This document shows positions 32,790 through 42,478 of a stretch of DNA of 64,000 bases, piece after piece. Each line of letters starts with the position of its first letter. Position 1 is the stretch's first letter. A program made the translations under genes and the position numbers. The notes under the pieces are model-generated. The model worked only from the letters and a program-made list of their open reading frames with translations. It was not told the origin of the DNA and did not search any database. The stretch is from assembly GCA_000711775.1 (NCBI GenBank), contig ARYC01003589.1, forward strand, positions 1 through 64,000. The letters are read 5' to 3'. The stretch comes from Oxytricha trifallax. Its lineage: Eukaryota; Ciliophora; Spirotrichea; Sporadotrichida; Oxytrichidae.

Positions 32790-34377
32790 ATGAATTAGTA
32801 ATATATTAGATAGTTCTCAACAAGTGAGAAAGAGACATTTGAGGGTGATCCTTATTCAGAGAGATTAAAGAAGAAATAAGCTACTAAGGATTAATAGGAT
32901 TCAAATACCGAAAGTTCTAAGGCAGGTATATTATAATTAATTTATTAATGCTAGAAAAGAAGTAATGGGGTTTTGGAAAAACTTTATAGAGAATTCTTAT
33001 AAATAAGGTACCGAGAGCAGTGATAAGCAACAGTAATCATCATCCTAGTTCTCATCTGCTTACCAGAAGCCTGATTTCTTGTAGGATAGTTACGACCACT
33101 TAAATAAAGAAGACGTGGGAGTCAAGGATGATGAATTCCTGCCTGATTATTTAGTGAAAGACGCTTCTACTTACAAACGTAACCCAGTTTCTATCAATTT
33201 ACCATGGCTTATCAATGGAGCTCCATCTATTGATATTAAAACAAGGTTTCACAAATTAAAATTGTTTTTTGTATAATTAGGATTAAACTAATTTAAATGG
33301 AGTTTTTTAACCTAAGTTTGATTTGTGTTACTATTTTTTAAGGTTTTTGGGTGAATAGATATTTTCAAGAATGAAATTACACAAAAATGAAGTGCTAGAG
33401 CATTTATTTAAAATCTACAGAGCTGTGCTGCTTTAATCACAAGATAGAGATTTTGAATTTTTGGAGTAATATTGTGAGGAGACCTTTTGCACAAAGCTCA
33501 GAAATAGATTGAACGAACTGAAAATGAACAATATTTATTAATTAAAATGTGAAGTATGAGATTTTCCTGAAATAATTGCTATGAAAAGAGATTCATTTTA
33601 GATATAAATTACATAGGATTATTTGATAACTACTTTAAGAAAAAATACAAATATTCAGCTTCTAGTTGAAGAAGACATGTTTGCAGACAGAAGTAAGCCA
33701 ATAACCGTGGAGGCTAATATGTATGATCACACCGTTATTAAGGGTCTCTCCCCAGTAGAGAAAATGTCTCAGAAAATGACTATATGATTTTCAATGATAT
33801 CGAAAATATGGGTTTCATTTCATATGTTCCCAAGTAAACTATTTTCCATAAATAGCATTAAATTAATATTTATATGAAATTTCTAAATCTAACTTTATAT
33901 AACAGACCCCAAAAACTTTGCTGACCTAAAGGTTAATAAAGAAATACATAAAGATGCTCATAGAATAATCTTCAGATCTCATGTGTAATTTAAGACTAGT
34001 TATAAACTATATCTGAAAGATAAATATGGCAGAGATCTTTTTAAGTACCAAGTTATTTCATGTATCTTTTCGACCTTATTACTTATTAGTGCTTCCATTG
34101 AATTTTAAAGTACCCTGAGAATTTAGACTATACCTGGCAGCACGTCGGCGTCTTTGAAACTTTAATGGAGCCCCCTCTAAAATTCAATAAGTGGTCAGCG
34201 AGTGAGAACTATATGGAGAGGATCTAGAAGCATACTTTCGGAGTGAGGAAGCTTGTGGACTTGGACAACTGGCTTGTCGGTAATCCCTTAGTTATACCTA
34301 AATACGATGTCAAACAGAGAGCAGTCAGAATGTCTTAGAGTTAATCTGGGGTGCTTCAACATAGTCAAGGAGTTTGA
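32790..34377 (+). CDS. Gene of unknown function with at least five MDSs
   Basis: From ATG 32,790: MNQQYIRQFSTSEKETFEGD, a Q/S-rich stretch, KNPVSINLPWLINGAP-like segment at 33,190, FLGEQIFSRMKLHKNEVLEH and FEFLEQYCEETFCTKLRNRL (33,345-33,520), LLVEEDMFADRSKPITVEAN (33,660), DYMIFNDIENMGFISYVPK (33,778), NFADLKVNKEIHKDAHRIIF (33,915), YPENLDYTWQHVGVFETLME (34,110), VDLDNWLVGNPLVIPKYDVK (34,255). The first in-frame TGA is 34,375-34,377, but the same frame stays open to ~34,680 (QAAVAQETRQAMGKCFDPNY). The acidic EQYCEE...LRNRLNEL segment faintly recalls Tim44/mL45-like folds; I would not assign it. A frame change sits in an A-run near 33,770. Four pointers support the splice plan. Confidence 0.75.
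32912..33014. other. 103-bp IES, pointer TACCGA
   Basis: TACCGA at 32,906-32,911 and 33,009-33,014; removal joins QQDSNTE to SSDKQQQSSS in frame. Confidence 0.8.
33250..33346. other. 97-bp IES, pointer AAGGTTT
   Basis: AAGGTTT at 33,243-33,249 and 33,340-33,346; removal joins PSIDIKTRF to LGEQIFSRMKL in frame. Confidence 0.83.
33834..33912. other. 79-bp IES, pointer CCCAA
   Basis: CCCAA at 33,829-33,833 and 33,908-33,912; removal joins GFISYVPK to NFADLKVNKE in frame. Confidence 0.78.
34050..34114. other. 65-bp IES, pointer AAGTACC
   Basis: AAGTACC at 34,043-34,049 and 34,108-34,114; removal joins YGRDLFKY to PENLDYTWQHV in frame. Confidence 0.83.
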
Positions 34378-34679
34378 TATTTTATTAATTTAGATCATCA
34401 AGAATTTTAAAATGCCCAAATATTAAAGGCTTTAAATTATTAAGATTTCAATATTATTTATATAAGTTCTCAAGCACTAATAAATAACAGTCATGCTACA
34501 AATCAAGCTGCTGTGGCTTAGGAAACAAGGCAAGCAATGGGCAAGTGCTTTGATCCAAATTATCTCTAATTAAGTTAAATTATTTAAACTAAAATCATTA
34601 TAACTAAGTCACTAACTGAATAGGGAATTATGTTTAAATAAATAATAATCAAATTTCAATTTATGGCAGTTTAAGTAAA

Positions 34680-35601
34680 CATTTGTTATTGTTAAATTTA
34701 TAATTTTTTTCAATAAGACAAATCCTGATACTTTCAGGTTTGAGCTAACTGTGTAATTGATAGGAAAGTTATTATAATATACTATAACTTAATCATTGTA
34801 AAATTAAATTTTAAAGTATTGTTTAAAAAATAATTTTATCTTGATAACAAAAATTTTACGCATAAAATTATTTTTACATTTGATTTAATTTTTACCGAAT
34901 TTGTACAATTAGATTAACCTACCAATAAACTTAAACAACTCACAATTATTAAAAACATATTTATTAATAATCATTAAGACAGTACTTTATTATAAAAATA
35001 CGACTAATTTGAAATTTATTAAACTTAAATTTAAACTGTAGCTTATTTTTCATAATTCATGATTCAATAGCTTATTACAGCTATCTAAAATCATAAATAT
35101 TTCTATATATTATTTCATATGAAAACTTACAATAATCCCTTATATTATATAAAATAACACTTTTGACCATATTTTTATATTTAAATCTGACTCTTATTGA
35201 TACAAGATCACAAGAACTGAACTTTATTGTTTTGAGAAGCAAACTCTCTAATATTATACAATCCCATCGATCAATTTAAGAGGTGAAGAATGGGGTGAAG
35301 AACAATTAAATTGAAAATTAGTTATAATTAGCGTAGAATTATAATGTTTAAGCTAATTATAAATCCTATTGGCTCAATTAATCGTCCTTATGAAAAATCC
35401 AATGAGGGTGTGTAAAAAATAAGTAATATTAACCTGATTATCTTTAATTTCAGCCAGTAATTATTACTTTTTAATTTAATTGTTCTTTGCCCCAATTTTT
35501 TTCCTAATTGAATTGATGTATGGGGTTTTACCAGTTCTTTAAGAAAATAAGCCAATGCTGGACTTTAGCAGCTGTCATAGATCGCCAGCATGTTAAATTG
35601 T
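34680..35601. other. AT-rich spacer with an inverted repeat
   Basis: No gene seen. gggtgaagaacaattaaatt (near 35,293) pairs with aatttaattgttctttgccc (near 35,475), suggesting a ~210-bp decayed foldback unit at about 35,285-35,500. Confidence 0.45.
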
Positions 35602-36101
35602 TCACTGCTTTATGTCATAATTCTACCACTTGCTCTTCTGTTGTTGAGCAGTGTTTTCTTCTCTGATGTTTTACTGTTCTAGACCGGGACCGGTTATGGC
35701 GGCAACCTGGTTAGTACCTGACATGAGTCTTTGAGCAGCGGCCAAGTTTATCTCACCTCCTCCAATCAAAGCGTGCTATTAAGCTTATATAAAAAGCAAA
35801 TGGTTTGGTTTTTATTTAAATAAATTTGGGTAAGAGAGTTGTAACTTTCAATTATTTTTGTAATTTTCAATTGTTTGAGTAACTTTTCCATTTTTTTGAA
35901 TCTTTTTAAAAGTTGAATATTGTTAGAAAAGTACTAATTTTACAGTGTATAATTATTTTAGGGATATTCTTGTTCTTGTAAAACCTTATCCTCCAGTTTC
36001 TTCTAGCTCTATGACTCAGGTAGCTTATTAAAGTTTGGAGAGTTAATCTGTTGCTAATTCCAAATCTTATCTCTGTGATTTCTGTCTTGGTTGTTAAACA
36101 T
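35602..36101 (-). CDS. Small gene of unknown function in two MDSs
   Basis: The minus strand from ATG 36,101 reads MFNNQDRNHRDKIWNQQQIN and SPNFNKLPESQ...KVLQEQEYP. After an IES of roughly 170 bp (about 35,790-35,965, possible pointer TAA) come QHALIGGGEINLAAAQRLMS and GTNQVAAITGPGLEQQNIRE, stop TGA 35,602-35,604. About 110 residues, hydrophilic, Gln-rich, no signal peptide or membrane segment. No family recognised. Conserved-looking codon use and a pointer-compatible junction argue it is real. Confidence 0.6.
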
Positions 36102-36640
36102 TTCTAGTTATTTTTGAGAATTTTATTACAAAATTCTATTAAGTATTTCTTAATAAATCAACTCAAGAAGATGACACAATATTTTGAGTAAATTAGACTA
36201 GTATGATTCAGGAAAACACAAGACAACGAATAAATTAATTTATAGAACAATTAAAAAAGTATTAATAACTGAATATTTATTCTAGATAAGTATTCTCTCT
36301 ATTTATAAGCATTTTTCGAATAAAACATTTTATAGTATGCTACATAACACCATAAATGATATGATATAATGATGGGATGAAAATATATCAAATAATACTA
36401 TAACCTTCATAAATTTAACTGTCATAAAAATCTAGAGGTAGTATTATCATTAAATATTAGTAAATTATATAAAGCTATTACACATAGTTATACTTTTATC
36501 GTGACTTGTGGCGTAAATGCTTAAAGTGATAAACTTTGTAAATGATTAACGTGTCTACTCAATTATTACCATATTAATATTACAATATTATATTTAAAAT
36601 TTAATTTTTAATTTTAAAGTGAATTATTATTATTCAAAAA

Positions 36641-36980
36641 TGGCAAACGTTAAATGGAATTGTTCCATAGACATAAGATTTTTCACTTGATCCCAAAGAT
36701 GAATGATAAAATTACTCAGACGATAACAAAAGTTTTACTACTACAATTCAAACTTCAACTACTAGTACTGTATTCCAAACACAACAACAACCTAAAAATT
36801 ACAATTTTAAAAGATCATTAATCAGAAAAACTCTAACTGCCACGAAGTTGGAGTAGCAGTAGTTTAAAGCAGACGTATAAATTACCTAAAGTTTGTGTTT
36901 TATCAATAGTATGATAATTATGTCTCTTCAATTCACTTCAGTCTCTCACTCTAATCATCCTAGCTTAGTCACTGTCAATA
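36641..36980 (+). CDS. Possible plus-strand coding fragment
   Basis: ATG 36,641 reads MANVKWN, then after a frame change QTQDFSLDPKDE, an in-frame TGA (36,704-36,706), and QNYSDDNKSFTTTIQTSTTS, VFQTQQQPKNYNFKRSLIRK, TATKLEQQQFKADVQITQ. Ser/Thr/Gln-rich. It ends against the SPIRAL1-like gene on the other strand. The two breaks make it doubtful. Confidence 0.3.
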
Positions 36981-36988
36981 CCGGAATA

Positions 36989-37665
36989 TCAGAATTAGAT
37001 TTATGATCTGCCACCAGGTTGGTTGTGCACTCTGGATGATGGCTTGTTGCTGGAGTCCCCAGTTGAACCTGAACTTGCTTACCATCCAGCTGCGACGTTG
37101 TCCTGGTTGGTGTTCACTTGAGCTCTGCCTTGGGGGTTTTTGTGAGGTGCCTGAGCTTGAGTCATCGTTACCCCAACCTAAGCTGAAGCTGCTTTGACGC
37201 CATGCGCGACGCATTGAACAAAAACTTTCACTGCGAGACAACTATTCAAACAATAATCTGTACTCTAAGGAACAAAAGCCAGCAAGTTGTCAAAAAATTA
37301 AAAGGATTGCCTTACGCGGCATATAATAAATTCTAGTGAATTTTTAAACTTAAGTTTTTGTCCTTCTTCTCCTCCTCTTTTCCGAATGAAAAAGATGATT
37401 CTTGTTGGTTTCTCACCTTCACTTTAAAATATTTAATGATATTGCTAATTTAGCAATTAAAATTATGTTGAAAACCCCTTAATTCTAACTCATTTATAAA
37501 ATATCTAACTTGTGGCTCCTCTTGAACTTGAGCTTGCACAGTGGCTTGAGTCTTGTTTCTTGGCTGCTCTTGCTTCTCTTCGGCTCCCCATCCGAAACTG
37601 AAAGTGCTCTGGCCGCCTGGGGCTTGGTGTAGCTTGACTGATGGTTGATCCTTTCTGAAATCCAT
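36989..37665 (-). CDS. SPIRAL1/Jupiter-like small protein with repeated PGG-FxxGWG motifs
   Basis: The minus strand from ATG 37,665: MDFRKDQPSVKLHQAPGGQS followed by TFSFGWGAEEKQEQPRNKTQ, then after an IES (about 37,245-37,510) QSSFSLGWG, QAQAPHKNPQGRAQVNTNQD, and SSRVHNQPGGRSQ before TGA 36,989-36,991. The V..APGG.S.F..GWG repeats resemble the short microtubule-associated SPIRAL1/Jupiter (HN1) families; that similarity is by motif only. A one-base shift lies in the GGGG run after SLGWG. Protein is basic to neutral, disordered, Gln-rich. Confidence 0.55.
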
Positions 37666-38481
37666 TTGAAAATATAGTATGAATTTAAAGGGTATGATTA
37701 TAACTTTTAATTTTCTTATAGAATTTGCTAAAAATATTTAGAAAAAATTATATAGAGTAAGAATATAGAAATTTTATTTAAATAATAAAAAAATCACATA
37801 AATTAAATCTTTTTATCAAATTTAACTTCAGAATAAATGCCTAATTAAATAAATTTATGCATATGTGTAATATAGAAGAAAAAAAATATTTTATTAAAAT
37901 TTGTGTTTAAATTGTGAAACTTAACAAAGAAAATATAAAAAGGTATTTTTTCTATTATTTTAGAATAAATTAAATTATATTTATTATATATTTCCCTATG
38001 AAAGAATTATTAATAATTTAAATTATAATTTCAAATTTATTCATAATCTTTTATAGCTCACAAGATATCCAATCTTACTAATTCTATTTAATCAATTTAT
38101 TAATAATTAAAAATGTTTGCCGATGTTCTATGATCAAGTTAATGAGTTACTTATTATCTTCAATAAAAATTTATTAATTATAAAATGATTCTATAAACAA
38201 GTATATATAAAATAATAGTTCTTTTATTCTTATTTTTTAAATAGAGATTATTGATAAAACTAATTTAATTTGGGGTCTTGGGGCATCATTAAATAAAAAA
38301 ATATATAATGAAAATAATTTAAAGCAGAAATTAAAGTTTGTAGTTCTTTTTTTTATTTTAATTTAATATCGGAAGAAATTTACTAACTAAATTTATCAAT
38401 TACGTTAACAAGTATCCATATCTAGAAAAATATATAATTTATTTAGTAAATTAATAAATTATTAATAATTTTAATCTAAAA
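37666..38481. other. AT-rich spacer
   Basis: Nothing recognised apart from a degenerate G-rich track (ggggtcttgggg) at 38,272. Confidence 0.5.
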
Positions 38482-40230
38482 ATGAAAGGAGAATAATTAA
38501 CTAAATTGTTTCTTGCTTTGATTGCCATTTTCGCTTTTACTTGCAATAGTTCCAAGATTACCTTTACTATTGGGCATATGTAAACAAAATGTTTCAAAGA
38601 TGACTTTGCCAAGGATTAAGTAAGTGGAAAATTTATATAATTAAATTAACAAAAGTGTGCAATTATACTTCTTAAGAATAGTTAAACTTATAATTATCAA
38701 GATATACTTTTATCTTCTACCACAAGTAACTTTGAATAAAAAGTATGAGAAAAAAGATTTCTTAATCTATTTTATATCTAAATAATCGTCGTTTTCTAAA
38801 AGTTTTTGCCTATCTAAATTCACTATTGTTAATAATTTAGTTTTTGAATCTTAACTATATTTTCTCAATATAGGTAATGGACATGTTCCTTGAGTTATTC
38901 TCGAACATTGACGTGGACGTGAAATACATTAAAACTTCAAAATAAGGCATTTAAGTGAGTGTTTTCGATACCTCAAGCAGAGAGGTTGAGACGTACTAGT
39001 TATTGCAGGAGACGCACAAGGGGTTTTAGAAGATTATTCAGAATAATGGAGTGCATAGAATATGCATTCATGGATCCAGAGATATATTCAATAAAGATGC
39101 AAATATCAAGTAAACTACGCTGAGTTATTTACTAAATATATTTTGATATATTTTAGATAGTAATAACTTATAATTAAGATTTTAAGATAAATAGGCATAA
39201 AAATTAAAGAAACAGTTTTTTATATGATTTACGAGATGAGCATATAAATTAAAGGAACTCATGTTCATTCCGATACAGATGAGCACGCTTAACAATAATG
39301 TCTGCTCATATTTTTTTAGAGTCCTTTTACTCAAAAAAGAGCATGTATTTATCATAAATAATCAGGTTTCGCAGCTGATTCATTAGTCACACATGAACAC
39401 ATCGACAAAGTTGACATTGACATAGATTTATTATTGAAGAAGGCAGAGACTATAGTGTAAGATCAACGCAGTAAGAGGGAGAGACAGTTGGAATATTAAA
39501 ACAAATATGAACGTTTCTCTTCTAATTTTGTCTTGATAATATATTATAACAAGTATAGGAATTAATGGGGGGAGGAAGCTTCCTGACAAGAGGGAAGTTT
39601 CCTACCAAGTAAATACTTTTAATATAATTTTTATTAATTAAATATAAAATATTTTAATTCACAATTTTTACCTCATTAAATGGAAAGAGGATAAGTTGAA
39701 CATACTTTAAGAGTTGAAAAAAATAAATTGCAATTATATCTAATATCATAATTTTAGATATAGTATGATGATTTATTGTAATTTTTACTAAAAATTTAGA
39801 AAAATAAATGTGAAATAATAAGATATAAATTTGAAAATATCGGTTGATATGTAGTAGATCTTGTAAAACTTCATGAGTGGTAGAATAAATTCTTTGAATC
39901 ACAAGTTAGTGAAAATCATAAAAAATATTTATAGTAGTCCAAAATTATAATTGAAAAAAAAGTAAAATAAAAAAAATAAAATTTTCTTGACAGGAAACTT
40001 CCCTAAAATTTAAATTTTATCATAAACCTTGACAGGAAACTTCCTCCCCCCGAATTAATTAATAAAGATTATTTATATGTAAAGATTGGTTATTTAGAAA
40101 ATCTAATAATTATATATTAATAATTAAATTATGATCGTATCATTATAGATATCAGTTATTGTAATAACTGTAGTTTGGTAAATCATTAGCTTAAAGAACT
40201 TCTTCGTTTAAAAGAACATTTTCTAAGTTT
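38482..40230 (+). CDS. p24 (emp24/gp25L/TMED) family cargo receptor
   Basis: Role (known family): type I membrane proteins cycling between ER and Golgi in COPI/COPII vesicles. Seen: N-terminal signal peptide LTKLFLALIAIFAFTCNSSK (38,490), luminal CFKDDFAKDQ (38,593), GOLD-like strand QVSVFDTSSREVETYQLLQE (38,950) and GVHRICIHGSRDIFNKD (39,040), coiled coil IDKVDIDIDLLLKKAETIVQ (39,402), and after an IES the membrane span and tail ISVIVITVVWQIISLKNFFV (40,150) with the diphenylalanine signal typical of p24 tails. The block between 38,620 and 38,873 starts GTAAGT and ends TATAG, so it may be an intron or an IES with pointer GTAA. The exact stop is unclear; the frame stays open past 40,230. Confidence 0.78.
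38620..38873 (+). other. Intron or IES in the p24 gene
   Basis: 254 bp with GTAAGT at the 5' edge and TATAG at the 3' edge. GTAA is also repeated just after the end. Both interpretations give the same product (KDQVMDMF). Confidence 0.6.
39539..40151. other. 613-bp IES of the p24 gene, pointer GATA, carrying a MITE
   Basis: GATA at 39,535-39,538 and 40,148-40,151; removal joins ERFSSNFVL to ISVIVITVVW in frame, building a continuous membrane span. The MITE 39,567-40,051 makes up most of it. Confidence 0.68.
39567..40051. mobile_element. 485-bp MITE with 24-bp inverted repeats and 8-bp target duplication
   Basis: Left end ggggggaggaagcttcctga; the right end is its reverse complement with two mismatches. 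GAATTAAT flanks both sides exactly (39,559-39,566 and 40,052-40,059). The motif cttgacaggaaacttcc also occurs once more inside each end, like repeated transposase-binding sites. No credible ORF. An 8-bp duplication is typical of hAT-type insertion, but the superfamily is inference. Confidence 0.85.
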
Positions 40231-40649
40231 ATCATAAAAATCAATAAAAAGTTAAAAATTGTCCAAAAGATATTTAGTTAATTAAATTTAGGGAGATAAA
40301 GAACAGTTTTATGTAAATTTATGATTATACCAAAATTCCCTAAGCATTCTCTTATCTTTTTATAAATAAAATTTATAGTACATAAATTTGCGATAAAAGA
40401 TGACAAATTATGGGTTTACCATCACATATATTAGTTGAGTTTTTTTCTAAATACAAAAGGAATATTTATTGATGAGAATAATTTTTAGAAAGGAAGTATT
40501 CTAAAAGAAATTTTGATAATTAATTAAAATAAGAAAATTTTAAATCTCTAGATTTCAAAGTTAAAATGGCTTGGTACACCTATCCCACAAAATGATCCCC
40601 CTAGTATTATTAATTTTCTATTAACACCCTCAAAGGTTCAAAAGCTGAT

Positions 40650-42131
40650 CATGCGACAAAGTTAATAATAACTTGTACATTTTTGGAGGATGGAACGGCA
40701 AGAATGCTTTGAATGATCTTTATGTTCTGGACATAGATAAATATATATGGTAAGCTAAAAATTACACTAAAAAGCAGAAGTTAAACTTTCCATTGATTTT
40801 GCAATAATTCTGATAGAAACTTGCATTTCAAAGCATTAAAAATTTTATCTAACGAATTTACTAAATTTAATTTTAGGAGTGACTCTGAAACTTTTGGTCC
40901 TACCCCAGCATGCAGAAATAATCACACAACCGCTGTTTATGGAGACAAAATTTACTTACACGGAGGTCATGACGGGAATTAATGGCTTGATGATCTTTAC
41001 ATTCTCAACACCTCTTCTATGGTTTGGTAAAAGCCAAAATTCTCAGGATAGGTAAGAATTTACAATTTATTGTCTAACTCTATTCTAGAAACCTTCAGCC
41101 AGAGCATGTCACACTATGTCAAGAGTTGGCAGAAAACTCTACATGTTTGGGGTTATGAAGGAGACAAATGCTTTAATGAAAAGCATCTTAAGGATTTGCA
41201 CACTTTTGAAACTGAGACTCTCACATGGACAGAACCACTAATCTATGAAAGCCCTCCTAAGGGACTCAGAGGACACACTGCAAACTTGATCGGTAATAAA
41301 ATCTATCTCTTTGGAGGTTATGATGGTAGAGGTAGATCCTTCAAGAAAATTATTCCATCTAATGATTTGTATGTTCTGAACACTGATACTATGAGATGGA
41401 GTCATCCTACAGAGAGTGAGAAGGCACCTTCTGGAAGATAGAGACATACCGCTTGTGTGATTGGCACAAAGCAACTTTTTATCTATGGAGGGTTTGATGG
41501 TTGCAAATGGCTGAATGATATATGCATTTTAGACATCGGTAAGCTTGAAGAAAATGAAATCAATAACGAAGATGTAAACTCACTTATTCAGAACATGAGA
41601 AAGATAATAAACAATCCCACATTTGCTGATGTAGTTTTTGTTGTAGAAGGAAAGTAGATCTTTGCACATAAAGCTATCCTTTCTGCTCAATGTGAACATT
41701 TTAGAGCTATGTTTATGAATGGAATGAAAGAGACTAGTTAAGCTTAGATAGAAGTGAAAGATTGGAATAATAACTCTTATTTATTCATGATGGAATACCT
41801 ATAAAGCGGTAGTATTTTGAATTTCAATAAATAGGTAGCTTTGGAATTGCTTGGCTTGGCCGATGCTTACTTGTTGGAAGATCTAAAGCACCTCTGTTAA
41901 AATACTCTAATGCACAATGTTGACAACGATAATGTTTGTGCTTTACTTATAGATGCCAATAAATACTCAGCTCATGAGCTTAAGAAATTCTGCCAGACTT
42001 ACTAAATGAAAAACTTCAGCGAGGTCAGTTAAACAAAAGCATTTGAAGAATTGGAGTACTATCCCAGTTTACTAATGGAAGTTACTAAACTTGTATTTAC
42101 TAATGTGAATTCTAAAGAAATCGCATAGTGA
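40650..42131 (+). CDS. Kelch-repeat plus BTB domain protein
   Basis: Role (known family): kelch propeller with BTB, often a substrate adaptor for cullin-3 ubiquitin ligases (LZTR1-like order, kelch before BTB). Seen: kelch blades NNNLYIFGGWNGKNALNDLY (40,660), DKIYLHGGHDGN...LDDLYIL (40,945), RKLYMFGG..EGDKCFNE (41,135), NKIYLFGGYDGRGRSFKK (41,297), KQLFIYGGFDGCKWLNDICI (41,470); then BTB FADVVFVVEGKQIFAHKAIL and HFRAMFMNGMKETSQ (41,622-41,740) and a BACK-like helical tail. Stop TGA 42,129-42,131. Two introns fit GT-AG. One G is missing from a G-run near 41,142 (a fifth G restores the frame). The first blade start and the N-terminus are unclear. Confidence 0.88.
40748..40876 (+). other. Intron 1 of the kelch-BTB gene
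   Basis: 129 bp, GTAAGC...TTTTAG. Removal gives DIDKYIWSDSETFGPTPACR in frame. Confidence 0.72.
41052..41088 (+). other. Intron 2 of the kelch-BTB gene (37 bp)
   Basis: GTAAGAAT...TATTCTAG. Removal gives KPKFSGQKPSARACHTMSRV in frame. Confidence 0.8.
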
Positions 42132-42478
42132 ACAGCTTGTGAAGTGTGACTTTGAAATATCAAAGTATCAACTATCTATCTTAAACATATAAGAAAAATG
42201 AGATTTAAGTACTAAGCATTAAGCACTGTGACAACTATGGTATGCTTCAAAGTGAGTCAAGTTTATCTAACTATAATGCTTTTAATTTATTAGCTTAAAT
42301 TTAATAAAATTAAATTAAATCTTAAAACTAATTTCTAAGTCTCTTTATTCATATTATCTTCAATTGTGTGTATTTATCTCTAAAATTATTATTGCAATTA
42401 TATAATATATATTATTTTTGCTATAATCTATAAATCTAGAGCGAATGTTTGTTTCATAATAGCTAAAGTATTGCAGCA
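42132..42478. other. Short spacer between convergent genes
   Basis: AT-rich, nothing recognised. Separates the kelch-BTB stop from the stop of the Q/N/S-rich gene on the minus strand. Confidence 0.5.

Noticed and set aside
37003-37197. Plus-strand open frame of 64 codons
   Set aside because: Complement of the SPIRAL1-like gene, which has repeated motifs on the minus strand.
39654-39902. Minus-strand frame of 82 codons inside the 485-bp MITE
   Set aside because: Low-complexity, hydrophobic and without motifs; too short for a transposase.
41238-41474. Minus-strand open frame of 78 codons
   Set aside because: Overlaps kelch blades encoded on the plus strand.
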